Below, piece by piece: positions 46,832 through 55,325 of a DNA stretch of 64,000 bases; position 1 is the first letter of the stretch; every line of letters starts with the position of its first letter. The notes below the pieces were generated by a model. It was not told the DNA's origin. It made no database searches and saw only the letters and a list, made by a program, of their open reading frames with translations. The translations under genes and the position numbers were made by a program. Source of the DNA: Xanthobacteraceae bacterium (lineage in GTDB: Bacteria > Pseudomonadota > Alphaproteobacteria > Rhizobiales > Xanthobacteraceae); contig JAIESR010000063.1 in the NCBI GenBank assembly GCA_019745775.1, forward strand, positions 1 through 64,000, written 5' to 3'.

Positions 46832-47266
46832 TCAAGCCCGCAGCGAAGCCCATAAGAACAGTACCGTTGCAAGCAAACCAATGGCGCTGCGCACTGCGTG
46901 CAGCCGACCCCACTTTTCGATCAGCGCCCGCACCTGCACGCCGGCGTCAGCGGGTTCGATTGCCAGCAATTGATTGTTGGTCGGCATGATGACCAGCAAA
47001 GTGTAAGGCCAGGCCGAGATCATGACGATGGCGCCAACGAGCCAGCGCCAGTCGCCCATCTGCCACCAGGCCGCAAACCCCAAGCAGGCGCCGATGAGGG
47101 CCAGCGGCGCCTGCATGGCGAAGCCGTGCTTATAGGAGGGCTTCCACTCGGTCAGCAGCGCGCGCTCATCGAGCAGAAGCCGCGCCGGCTGTTCGCATAG
47201 ATTGATGTAGAGGGCGGCGCCGGCGAAGATTGCAGCGGTAACCAATGCGAGTTGTCCGGCGAACAT
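46832..47266 (-). CDS. DUF1772 membrane protein
   Basis: This 144-residue inner-membrane protein has four hydrophobic segments. The first contains ALVTAAIFAGAALYINLCEQPARL, and LLVIMPTNNQLL and LHAVRSAIGLLATVLFL follow, matching DUF1772 (related to anthrone oxygenase). Its function is unknown. It lies between ligI and ligA on the same strand, so it may be an accessory oxygenase or membrane component of the aromatic route. Confidence 0.85.
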   Translation of the reverse strand: MFAGQLALVTAAIFAGAALYINLCEQPARLLLDERALLTEWKPSYKHGFAMQAPLALIGACLGFAAWWQMGDWRWLVGAIVMISAWPYTLLVIMPTNNQLLAIEPADAGVQVRALIEKWGRLHAVRSAIGLLATVLFLWASLRA

Positions 47267-47317
47267 GGCGTGCTCCTTACCGCAAGTGGGGTAGGAACTT
47301 CAAATCGCCCGCCCTTG

Positions 47318-48187
47318 TCAACGCCAATAGAGCCGCATCGGATTGCCAACGAGAAGCTTTTCTTGCAATTCCGCGGTGGTTGCGATCTTCGGGATCATGT
47401 CGACGATGACGCCGTCGTCGGGCGCCTCCTTCGGCATGTTCGGATGCGGCCAGTCGGTGCCCCAGATCACGCGGTCGGGGAAACGGTCGACGATCGCCTT
47501 GGCGAACGGCACCACGTCGTCATAGGGCGGTCCCGCGACCGTGAAGCGCTCCGGGCAGGTCACTTTGGTGATCCAGTTCTTGTTGGCGTCGAGCGCCTTC
47601 AGCCAGTTCTGGAAGTGCTTGCCGTTCACGCCTTCTTTGACGTTCGGGCAGGCCATGTGGTCGAACACCAGCGTGGTCGGCAGCGACTCCAGAAACGCGC
47701 CCATCTCGTCGAGATCGGCGTGCTCGAAATAGATCACGATGTGCCAGCCCATCGTCGCGATGCGCGCTGCGATGCGCTGCATCACGTCCTTGGGCGTGGA
47801 ATCGACCAGCCGCTTGATGAAGTTGAAGCGCACGCCCCTGACGCCGGCGCGGTCGAGCTCGCGCAGTTCGTGATCGGTGATCTCCTCGCCGACGAAGGCG
47901 ATGCCTTTCGCCTTGCCGTTGGAATGGACGAGGGCATCGACCAGCGCGCGGTTGTCGGTGTCGTGGCAGGTCGCCTGCACGATGACGTTCTTGTCGAAGC
48001 CGAGGAAGTCGCGTAACGCGAACAGCTTCTCCTTCGGCGCGTCGCAGGGCGTGTATTTCCGCTTTGGCGCGAATGGAAACACCGCCTCGGGACCGAACAC
48101 GTGGCAATGGGTGTCGACCGCGCCCGCCGGCGGCTGGTATTTCGGCTTCGACGGATTGGGGTGGAACGGGATGTAACCGGCACTCAT
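47318..48187 (-). CDS. ligI: 2-pyrone-4,6-dicarboxylate hydrolase
   Basis: LigI hydrolyses 2-pyrone-4,6-dicarboxylate to 4-oxalomesaconate in protocatechuate 4,5-cleavage. The 289-residue amidohydrolase-fold protein has VDTHCHVFGP (His27 and His29), KRKYTPCDA, VRFNFIKRLVD, FDHMACP and WGTDWPHPNMP (catalytic Asp), as in the LigI family. The start at 48187 (MSAGYIPF) follows the family pattern; an in-frame ATG at 48208 is possible. It lies 51 bases upstream of DUF1772. Confidence 0.94.
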   Translation of the reverse strand: MSAGYIPFHPNPSKPKYQPPAGAVDTHCHVFGPEAVFPFAPKRKYTPCDAPKEKLFALRDFLGFDKNVIVQATCHDTDNRALVDALVHSNGKAKGIAFVGEEITDHELRELDRAGVRGVRFNFIKRLVDSTPKDVMQRIAARIATMGWHIVIYFEHADLDEMGAFLESLPTTLVFDHMACPNVKEGVNGKHFQNWLKALDANKNWITKVTCPERFTVAGPPYDDVVPFAKAIVDRFPDRVIWGTDWPHPNMPKEAPDDGVIVDMIPKIATTAELQEKLLVGNPMRLYWR

Positions 48188-48317
48188 CGGCACAGGGAGT
48201 CTCTCCATCGGTCTCGCGGGGCGGGCATCGAATCGCTGGCGCTTGATGGAACAATGCGCCGCGGTTCGTCAAATCATCCGAAAGTCGCGGAATCTATAAT
48301 TGTTCCGGAGTTTTCCT

Positions 48318-49523
<1,206 letters not shown>

Positions 49524-49632
49524 TTTTGTGTCCTTACTCTAATCTTCGCGATGATCGAATCGCCGCGGCGAACTCGGTCGGCTCCGAGCGCGCGGCAACG
49601 CTGGCACTCTTAACCTCGAATCCAATACGGCC

Positions 49633-50406
49633 TCACGCCACCGCGCCATGGGCGCGCTTCGTACGGGCGTGCAACTCACGCAGCACCGTCAACTCGTCAG
49701 CGGTCGGCGGCTTGGTCTCCACCACGTGGGCGGCGTAGCGCACGGTCCAGCCGGTGTTGTCGTTGATCTCCTCGCGGCTGATGCCGGGATGGATCGATGT
49801 CACGGTCATCTCTTTGGTCTGCGGGTCAGGCTCGAAGACACAGAGGTCGGTGACGAGCTTGGTCGGGCCCTTGGTCTTGAGGCCGAGCCGCGCGCGGTGA
49901 TCGCCGCCCTCGCCGTGGCCCATCGAGGTGACGAAATCGATCTTGGCCGCGAAGCTCCGCTTCGACTGCGCCATGATGATGAAGATCTCGCCGCAGGCCG
50001 ACGCGATCTCCGGCGCGCCGCCGCCGCCCGGCAGCCGCACCTTCGGCTTGTCGTAAGGACCGACCACCGTGGTGTTGAGGTTGGCGAAACGGTCGATCTG
50101 TGCGCCGCCGAGGAAGCCGACGGTCACGCGGCCGCCCTGCAACCAGTAGCGGAACATCTCCGGCACCGACACCGTGGTGAGCGCGGTCGAGCAAAGCTCA
50201 CCATCACCGATCGACAGCGGCAGCACGTCGGGCTTGGTGGCGATCGTGCCCGACTCGTAGATCAGCGTGATGCCCGGCGCATGCGTGAGCCGCGCGACGT
50301 TCGAGGCCGCCGACGGCATGCCGATGCCGACGAAGCAGACGTCCGCGTTGCGAAGCGCCCGCGCCGCGGCGATCGTCATCATCTCGTTGGGCTTGTAGTC
50401 GGCCAT
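49633..50406 (-). CDS. catJ: 3-oxoadipate CoA-transferase, subunit B (CatJ type)
   Basis: This 257-residue subunit works with CatI to move CoA from succinyl-CoA to 3-oxoadipate. It matches CatJ-type proteins closely: NEMMTIAAARALRNADVCFVGIG, LIYESGTIATKPDVLPLSIGDGE, YWLQGGRVTVGFLGGAQIDRF and GHGEGGDHRARLG. Glu51 in the YESG motif is the likely catalytic glutamate. It is two bases downstream of catI, and the two are certainly coexpressed. A link to glutaconate CoA-transferase cannot be excluded, but the neighbouring pcaF favours 3-oxoadipate. Confidence 0.92.
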   Translation of the reverse strand: MADYKPNEMMTIAAARALRNADVCFVGIGMPSAASNVARLTHAPGITLIYESGTIATKPDVLPLSIGDGELCSTALTTVSVPEMFRYWLQGGRVTVGFLGGAQIDRFANLNTTVVGPYDKPKVRLPGGGGAPEIASACGEIFIIMAQSKRSFAAKIDFVTSMGHGEGGDHRARLGLKTKGPTKLVTDLCVFEPDPQTKEMTVTSIHPGISREEINDNTGWTVRYAAHVVETKPPTADELTVLRELHARTKRAHGAVA

Positions 50407-50408
50407 TC

Positions 50409-51269
50409 TCACGCGGCCTTCGCGTTGAGACGGCGCATGTGCGCGGCGAAGGCTTCCGGCCCCTGCTCGAGCACGTTCGCCTTCATCCAGGCGAGGAAGG
50501 TCTCGCGCTCGCGCGCGACCTTGTCCCACGTGATGTAGAAGGCGTTGTCGCGCTTGTAATAGCCCTGCGCATAGGAGGGATAGGCGCCGCCCGGCACGGT
50601 GGCGATCGCGCCGACGGTCCAGTGCGGCAGGATCACCGCGTTGAGATTGCGCTCGCCGAAATCGTCGACCACCTCCTCGACCGTCACGATCGAGCGCTTG
50701 GCGGCGAGCACGGCCTCCTTCTGCACGCCGACGATGCCTTCGAGCATGACATTGCCTTCACGGTCGGCGCGCAGCGCATGGATGATCGCCACGTCGGGCC
50801 GGTGGGACGGCACCGCGGCAAGCTGCTCTCCGGTGAACGGACAGGTGATGGATTTGATCTTCGGATTGACCTTCGGCAGGTCGACGCCGATGTAGCCGCG
50901 GAAGATCGCGAGCGGCAGTCCGGCGGCGCCCGCCTCGTAGGCGTTGGCCATCGCGGCGTGCGAATGCTCCTCGATCGCGAGCGGCTGCGGCCAATCGTTC
51001 TCCACCGCGTCGCGGAAGCGGTGCAGCGAACCGACGCCGGGATTGCCGCCCCAGGAGAACACGACCTTGGCCACGCAGCCCATGCCGATGAACTGGTCGT
51101 AGATCAGGTCCGGGGTCATGCGGATAAGCGTGAGACGCTTGCGCTGCTGGCGGATGATCTCGTGGCCGGCGGCATGGGGGATCAGGTGGGTGAACCCCTC
51201 CATCGCCACGGTGTCGCCGTCCCGCACGTTCGACTGCACGGCCTCGGCAAGCGACAGAAAACGCGCCAT
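50409..51269 (-). CDS. catI: 3-oxoadipate CoA-transferase, subunit A (CatI type)
   Basis: This 286-residue subunit closely resembles CatI of Pseudomonas: LSLAEAVQSNVRDGDTVAMEGFTHLIPHAAGHE, RMTPDLIYDQFIGMGCVAKVVFSWGGNPGVGSLHRFRDAVE and EEHSHAAMANAYEAGAAGLP are almost family diagnostic. With CatJ it forms 3-oxoadipyl-CoA. It is the first gene of the operon read towards ligC. The start is the ATG at 51269. A REP-like element lies upstream. Confidence 0.93.
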   Translation of the reverse strand: MARFLSLAEAVQSNVRDGDTVAMEGFTHLIPHAAGHEIIRQQRKRLTLIRMTPDLIYDQFIGMGCVAKVVFSWGGNPGVGSLHRFRDAVENDWPQPLAIEEHSHAAMANAYEAGAAGLPLAIFRGYIGVDLPKVNPKIKSITCPFTGEQLAAVPSHRPDVAIIHALRADREGNVMLEGIVGVQKEAVLAAKRSIVTVEEVVDDFGERNLNAVILPHWTVGAIATVPGGAYPSYAQGYYKRDNAFYITWDKVARERETFLAWMKANVLEQGPEAFAAHMRRLNAKAA

Positions 51270-51334
51270 CGGAAAAGTCCCATTGACTGCGGCTATTTAC
51301 GGGGGAAGCCGTCGCAGGGTCAATTGTTGATCCG

Positions 51335-51417
51335 TCATGCCCGGCCTTGTGCCGGGCATCCACGTCTTGCTACCTGAGATGAAGACGTGGAGGGCCGGGA
51401 CGAGCCCGGCCATGACG
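51335..51417. repeat. REP-like palindromic element, copy 4
   Basis: Outer arms TCATGCCCGGCCTTGTGCCG and CCGGGACGAGCCCGGCCATGA flank an inner CACGTCTT/AAGACGTG pair. Same family as the elements at 15445, 35386 and 36672. It lies between the divergent catI and thioesterase genes, where promoters would be expected. Confidence 0.85.
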
Positions 51418-51435
51418 AGCACAAGGCCCGCGAGC

Positions 51436-51864
51436 ATGTTCAGCATCCGCCGCACGGTTCGCATCGAATGGGGCGATTGCGATCCCGCCGGCATCGTCTT
51501 CTATCCGCGCTATTTCGCCATGTTCAACCACTCGACCGAACTCCTGATCGAGGGGGCGCTGGGCGTCAAGAAAGTCACCCTCAACCAGCAGCACGGTCTT
51601 GGCGGGTTTCCGGCGGTGGCGACGGAGGCGCGCTTCCTGCTTCCGACCCGCTACGGCGACGATGTCGAGATCGCGTCGGCGTTCACCCGGATCGGCCGTT
51701 CGAGCTTCGCCATCCAGCACAAGCTCAAGCTCGGCGGCGCGCTGGCGGTGGAAGGCAACGAGACGCGCTGCTGGGTGACGCTCGATCCGACGCGTCCGGG
51801 AAGCCTCCGTGCGCAGCCGCTGCCGGACGATGTCGTAGCGAAATTCAAAGCTACTGCGGCTTGA
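51436..51864 (+). CDS. 4-hydroxybenzoyl-CoA thioesterase family protein
   Basis: This 142-residue hot-dog protein carries IEWGDCDPAGIVFYPRYFAMF, the Pseudomonas-type 4-hydroxybenzoyl-CoA thioesterase signature with catalytic Asp16 in GDCDPAG. It would release free aromatic acids such as 4-hydroxybenzoate, a protocatechuate precursor, which fits the neighbouring lig operon. Upstream in-frame ATGs lie within the REP-like element, so the start at 51436 is preferred. It overlaps the convergent Bug gene by 14 bases. YbgC-like general thioesterases look similar, so the substrate is not certain. Confidence 0.87.
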   Translation: MFSIRRTVRIEWGDCDPAGIVFYPRYFAMFNHSTELLIEGALGVKKVTLNQQHGLGGFPAVATEARFLLPTRYGDDVEIASAFTRIGRSSFAIQHKLKLGGALAVEGNETRCWVTLDPTRPGSLRAQPLPDDVVAKFKATAA

Positions 51865-52822
51865 TCCCGAGCCGCTTCACGATCGCGCCGAGCTTGGCGC
51901 TCTGCTCGTCCATCGATTTCCTGAAGTCGGCGCCGGTGCCGGGGCTGACCACCTGACCGGTGGCGGTGAGCCGCGCCGTGATCGCGGGATCGGAGACCGC
52001 TTCCTTGACATCTGCCGCGATCTGGTCGCGCACCGCCGCCGGCATGTTGCGCGGGCCGAACAGGCCGATGAGGCCGTCGAACGTCATCTCCGGGAAGCCC
52101 GCCTCCGCCACCGTCGGCGTATCCTTCTGGGTCGGCGCGCGCTGGCCGTTGGTGATCGCGATCAGCTTGACCCGGCCGGACTGGATGTGCGGCTGCACGA
52201 TCGCGAGCGCGCCGACATAGGCCTGGATGCGGCCTTCGCTGACGTCGGTGATCGGCCCCACCACGTCGCGGTAGGGCACGCGCGTGATGTCGAGGCCGGC
52301 GTTCTTGAAATAACCGTCGAAGATCACATCGGTCATGCCGGTGGCGGTCGAATAGTTCAGCTTGCCGGGCTGCGCCTTCACCTGCGCGACGAAATCCTTC
52401 ACGGTGTCGATCTTCAGCGACGGCGTGACGACAAACCCGACCAGCGTATTCGAGACGCGCGCAATCGGCCCGAGATCGTTCGGATCGTACGGCATCTTCG
52501 CCATCAGGAACGGATGCGCCGTGAACGACGAAGTCGGTGTATAGAGCAGCACGTGATCGTCCTTGGCGCCGATCATGGCGGTGATCGCGATGACGGCGTC
52601 GCCACCGGGCCGGTTCTCCACGACGACGGGCTGCTTCCATTTCGCGGTGAGCTTGTCGGCGATCAGGCGGGCGGCGATATCGGCGCCGCTGCCCGGCCCG
52701 AGCGACACAATGAAGCGGACCGGCCGCTCCGGCCAGCTTTGGGCGTATGCCCGGGGTGTGAGGAGGGCCGAGACCACAAGGCCGGTCGCGAGCGCGCAGA
52801 ATGCCTTGCCAAGCCGATGCAT
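51851..52822 (-). CDS. Bug/TctC-type solute-binding protein
   Basis: This 323-residue periplasmic protein has a signal peptide (AFCALATGLVVSALLTPRAYAQ) followed by the Bug start SWPERPVRFIVSLGPGSGADIAAR and VVVENRPGGDAVI, then VPYRDVVGPITDV and PTVAEAGFPEMTF. These proteins bind carboxylates or amides for tripartite uptake systems. It is beside the aromatic operon, so an aromatic or dicarboxylic acid ligand is possible. No TctA or TctB gene is near. Confidence 0.93.
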   Translation of the reverse strand: MHRLGKAFCALATGLVVSALLTPRAYAQSWPERPVRFIVSLGPGSGADIAARLIADKLTAKWKQPVVVENRPGGDAVIAITAMIGAKDDHVLLYTPTSSFTAHPFLMAKMPYDPNDLGPIARVSNTLVGFVVTPSLKIDTVKDFVAQVKAQPGKLNYSTATGMTDVIFDGYFKNAGLDITRVPYRDVVGPITDVSEGRIQAYVGALAIVQPHIQSGRVKLIAITNGQRAPTQKDTPTVAEAGFPEMTFDGLIGLFGPRNMPAAVRDQIAADVKEAVSDPAITARLTATGQVVSPGTGADFRKSMDEQSAKLGAIVKRLGIKPQ

Positions 52823-53043
52823 GGTAGCTCCCTGAATTCGGTATGCGGCGCAAACTAGCGCAGCCCAACGCCCGGCAAAAGGCGCGCTGCGCGGCAGGGT
52901 TACTGAGCCCGCCGATGGCCCACCTATGATGGACAGGGACCGCCCGACAAGCTAACAAACGCGCGACCTACCGCCGCGCTTCCCGGCACGGCTCAATCGA
53001 GACGAGCGGCTCAAGCCGACGCCAAAACCCGGAGCATCGCCCC

Positions 53044-54066
53044 ATGCGTATCGACGCCTACACCCATTTCTTCCCGAAGCAATTCTTCGACAAGCTGATG
53101 GAGATTGCCGGCGACTACAAGGACATGGGCAAGCGCGTGCGATCGCTGCCGGCGCTCTACGATCTCGACTTCCGCAAGTCCATCGTCGACGAGCACAAGG
53201 ACTACCAGCAGATCCTCTCCTACCCGCAGCCGCCGTTCGAGAGCTTCTGCAAGACCCCGCAGCAGATCGATGAGATGATCAAGATCTGCAACGACGGCTT
53301 CGCCGATCTCTGCGCCAAGGAAAAGGACCGCTTCCCCGGCTGGGTCGCGCAGGTCGCGCTCGGCGCCAAAGATGCCGGCGTCGCCGAGGCCGATCGCGCG
53401 ATCAAGAACGGCGCGCTCGGCGTTCAGATCTACACCAACGTGCTCGGCAAGCCGATCGACGCGCCGGAATTCCGGCCGTTCTGGAAGAAGATGAACGAGC
53501 TCGGCAAGCCGATCTGGATCCATCCGGCACGCGGCGCCGAAACGCCGGACTATCCGCTGTTCGAGAAGAAGTCGCTCTACGAAATCTGGTGGACGCTCGG
53601 CTGGTCATACGAGACCGCCTGCGCGATGACGCGGCTGGTCTATTCGAAAATCATGGACGACTTCCCGAACCTGAAGATCATCACCCACCACTTCGGCGGC
53701 ATCGTGCCGATGCTGGAGGGCCGGCTTGGCCCGGGCAACGACGTGATGGGCTCGCGCACCTCGGACGAGGACTATGTCGGGCTGCGCAAGAGCCTGAAGA
53801 AGCGCCCGCTCGACTACTTCAAGCAGGACTTCTGGGCCGACACCGCGGTGTTCGGCGGCGAGCCGGCGACCAAGTGCGGACTCGAGTTCTATCCGCTCGA
53901 GAAGATCGTATTCGCCTCCGACTGCCCGTTCGATCCGGAAGGCGGCAAGATGTATCCGCGCGAGACGCTGCGCATCCTGGACTCGCTCAATATCCCGAAG
54001 GCCGACCGCGAGGCGATCGACTACAAGAACCTGGAGAAGGTCACCGGCGTGAAGCTGGTGAAGTGA
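53044..54066 (+). CDS. Amidohydrolase-family protein (ACMSD-like decarboxylase/hydrolase)
   Basis: This 340-residue amidohydrolase 2-type barrel resembles aminocarboxymuconate-semialdehyde decarboxylase and resorcylate decarboxylase relatives. It begins MRIDAYTHFFPKQFFDKL: where the family normally has HxH, here it is Tyr6-Thr-His8, so one metal ligand is replaced. Later blocks are IWIHPARGAETPDY, ITHHFGGIVPMLEGR and FASDCPFDPEGG, with the usual His and Asp. GGAG lies nine bases before the ATG. It is near the lig operon but on the other strand. The reaction is unknown. Confidence 0.9.
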   Translation: MRIDAYTHFFPKQFFDKLMEIAGDYKDMGKRVRSLPALYDLDFRKSIVDEHKDYQQILSYPQPPFESFCKTPQQIDEMIKICNDGFADLCAKEKDRFPGWVAQVALGAKDAGVAEADRAIKNGALGVQIYTNVLGKPIDAPEFRPFWKKMNELGKPIWIHPARGAETPDYPLFEKKSLYEIWWTLGWSYETACAMTRLVYSKIMDDFPNLKIITHHFGGIVPMLEGRLGPGNDVMGSRTSDEDYVGLRKSLKKRPLDYFKQDFWADTAVFGGEPATKCGLEFYPLEKIVFASDCPFDPEGGKMYPRETLRILDSLNIPKADREAIDYKNLEKVTGVKLVK

Positions 54067-54094
54067 CGCTGCTGTTGCCGCAACGGCGGTGCGC

Positions 54095-54219
54095 TCCCTC
54101 TCCCCGCTTGCGGGGAGACGGTCGGGGTGAGGGGGACCCACCGCGATCGCGCTCTTTCGAGAGTCCCCCTCACCCGGATCGCTTCGCGATCCGACCTCTC
54201 CCCGCAAGCGGGGAGAGGT
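54095..54219. repeat. Composite palindromic repeat with CCTCTCCCCGC arms
   Basis: Two small hairpins (CTCCCCGCTTGCGGGGAG at 54099-54116 and CCTCTCCCCGCAAGCGGGGAG-like at 54195-54217) are joined by a larger pair GGTGAGGGGGA / TCCCCCTCACC. This resembles another class of dispersed repeat common in Bradyrhizobium-like genomes, and fills most of the 196-base gap between convergent genes, where it may aid termination. Confidence 0.8.
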
Positions 54220-54262
54220 GTCGGAGCCCGCGGCACCGCCAAAATCATCTCGGCCGTCCCTG

Positions 54263-55222
54263 TTAATTCGGCTTGATCTTGGCGGCCTGGACCACCGGGG
54301 TCCAGCGCCGCATCTCGGCCTCGAGGAACGACTTGAACGCGGCCGGCGTGGTGCCGATCGGTTCCATGTATTGGCCTTGCAGCTTTTCTCGGATGCCTTG
54401 GTCGTGCAGCGCCTCGTTGACCGCGCGCGCGATCGCGGCGACCAGCGCGTCCGGCGTTTTCGCGGGGGCGATCAGCCCGTTCCAGGCATTGGCGTCGACG
54501 TCGATGCCGGCCTCGTTGAGGGTCGGGATCGCGGGCAGGAGCGCCGAGCGCTTCGGCGACGTGACCGCGAGCGCCCTCACCTTTCCGGTCTGAACCTGTG
54601 ACATCACCGCGGCCGCCGGCAGGCAGACGATCTGCACGTCGCCGCGGATCAGCGCCGTGACCGCCTGCGGCGACGAGCCGTAGGGAATGTGCACGAGCTG
54701 CGTGCCGCTCTTGAGCGCGATCGCCTCCATCGCGAGATGCGACAGCGAGCCGTTGCCGATCGAGCCGTAGTTGAACTTGCCGGGCTCGCGCTTGAGCAGC
54801 GCCAGCAGTTCGGCGCTGTTGTGCGCGGGCACGTCGGCATTCACCGCCAGCACGCTCGGCATGTCGGTCAGCCGCGTGACCAGCGCGAGATCGGTGAACG
54901 GGTCGTAGGGCATCTTCGCGAACAGCAAGGTGTTGAGCCCGAGCGGACCGAGCAGGCTGATGCCGATCGTGGTGCCGTCGGGCGCCGCCTTGGCGACCGC
55001 ATCGGTTCCGAGATTGCCGCTGGCGCCGGGACGGTTGTCGACCACGAACGACTGCCTCGTCTTCGCCTGCAGCCGCTCGCCGAGGAGCCGCATGACGATG
55101 TCGGGCGTCGCGCCGGCCGCGAACGGTACGACCATCCGGACGGGCTTCGTGGGCCAATCCTGTGCCGCGGCGGGAACAGCGCCGGCCAAAACCGCCACCA
55201 ACGCGAGATGCAGTAACTTCAT
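54263..55222 (-). CDS. Bug/TctC-type solute-binding protein
   Basis: This 319-residue periplasmic protein has a signal peptide (MKLLHLALVAVLAGAVPAAAQ), then DWPTKPVRMVVPFAAGATPDIVMRLLGERL, NRPGASGNLGTDAVAKAAPDG and VHIPYGSSPQAVTALIRGDV, typical of Bug proteins. The start at 55222 is preferred because of GGAG seven bases upstream. It is divergent from mutS. No membrane partner genes are near. Confidence 0.94.
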   Translation of the reverse strand: MKLLHLALVAVLAGAVPAAAQDWPTKPVRMVVPFAAGATPDIVMRLLGERLQAKTRQSFVVDNRPGASGNLGTDAVAKAAPDGTTIGISLLGPLGLNTLLFAKMPYDPFTDLALVTRLTDMPSVLAVNADVPAHNSAELLALLKREPGKFNYGSIGNGSLSHLAMEAIALKSGTQLVHIPYGSSPQAVTALIRGDVQIVCLPAAAVMSQVQTGKVRALAVTSPKRSALLPAIPTLNEAGIDVDANAWNGLIAPAKTPDALVAAIARAVNEALHDQGIREKLQGQYMEPIGTTPAAFKSFLEAEMRRWTPVVQAAKIKPN

Positions 55223-55325
55223 CGGCGTTCTCCACGAACCATGCACATCTTATTCGCAGGACAATTGCGCCCGAGGTCAAGCCGCCAATGACGCGCAGGG
55301 TACCTTCTGCTAGCGTCGCGGCCCC

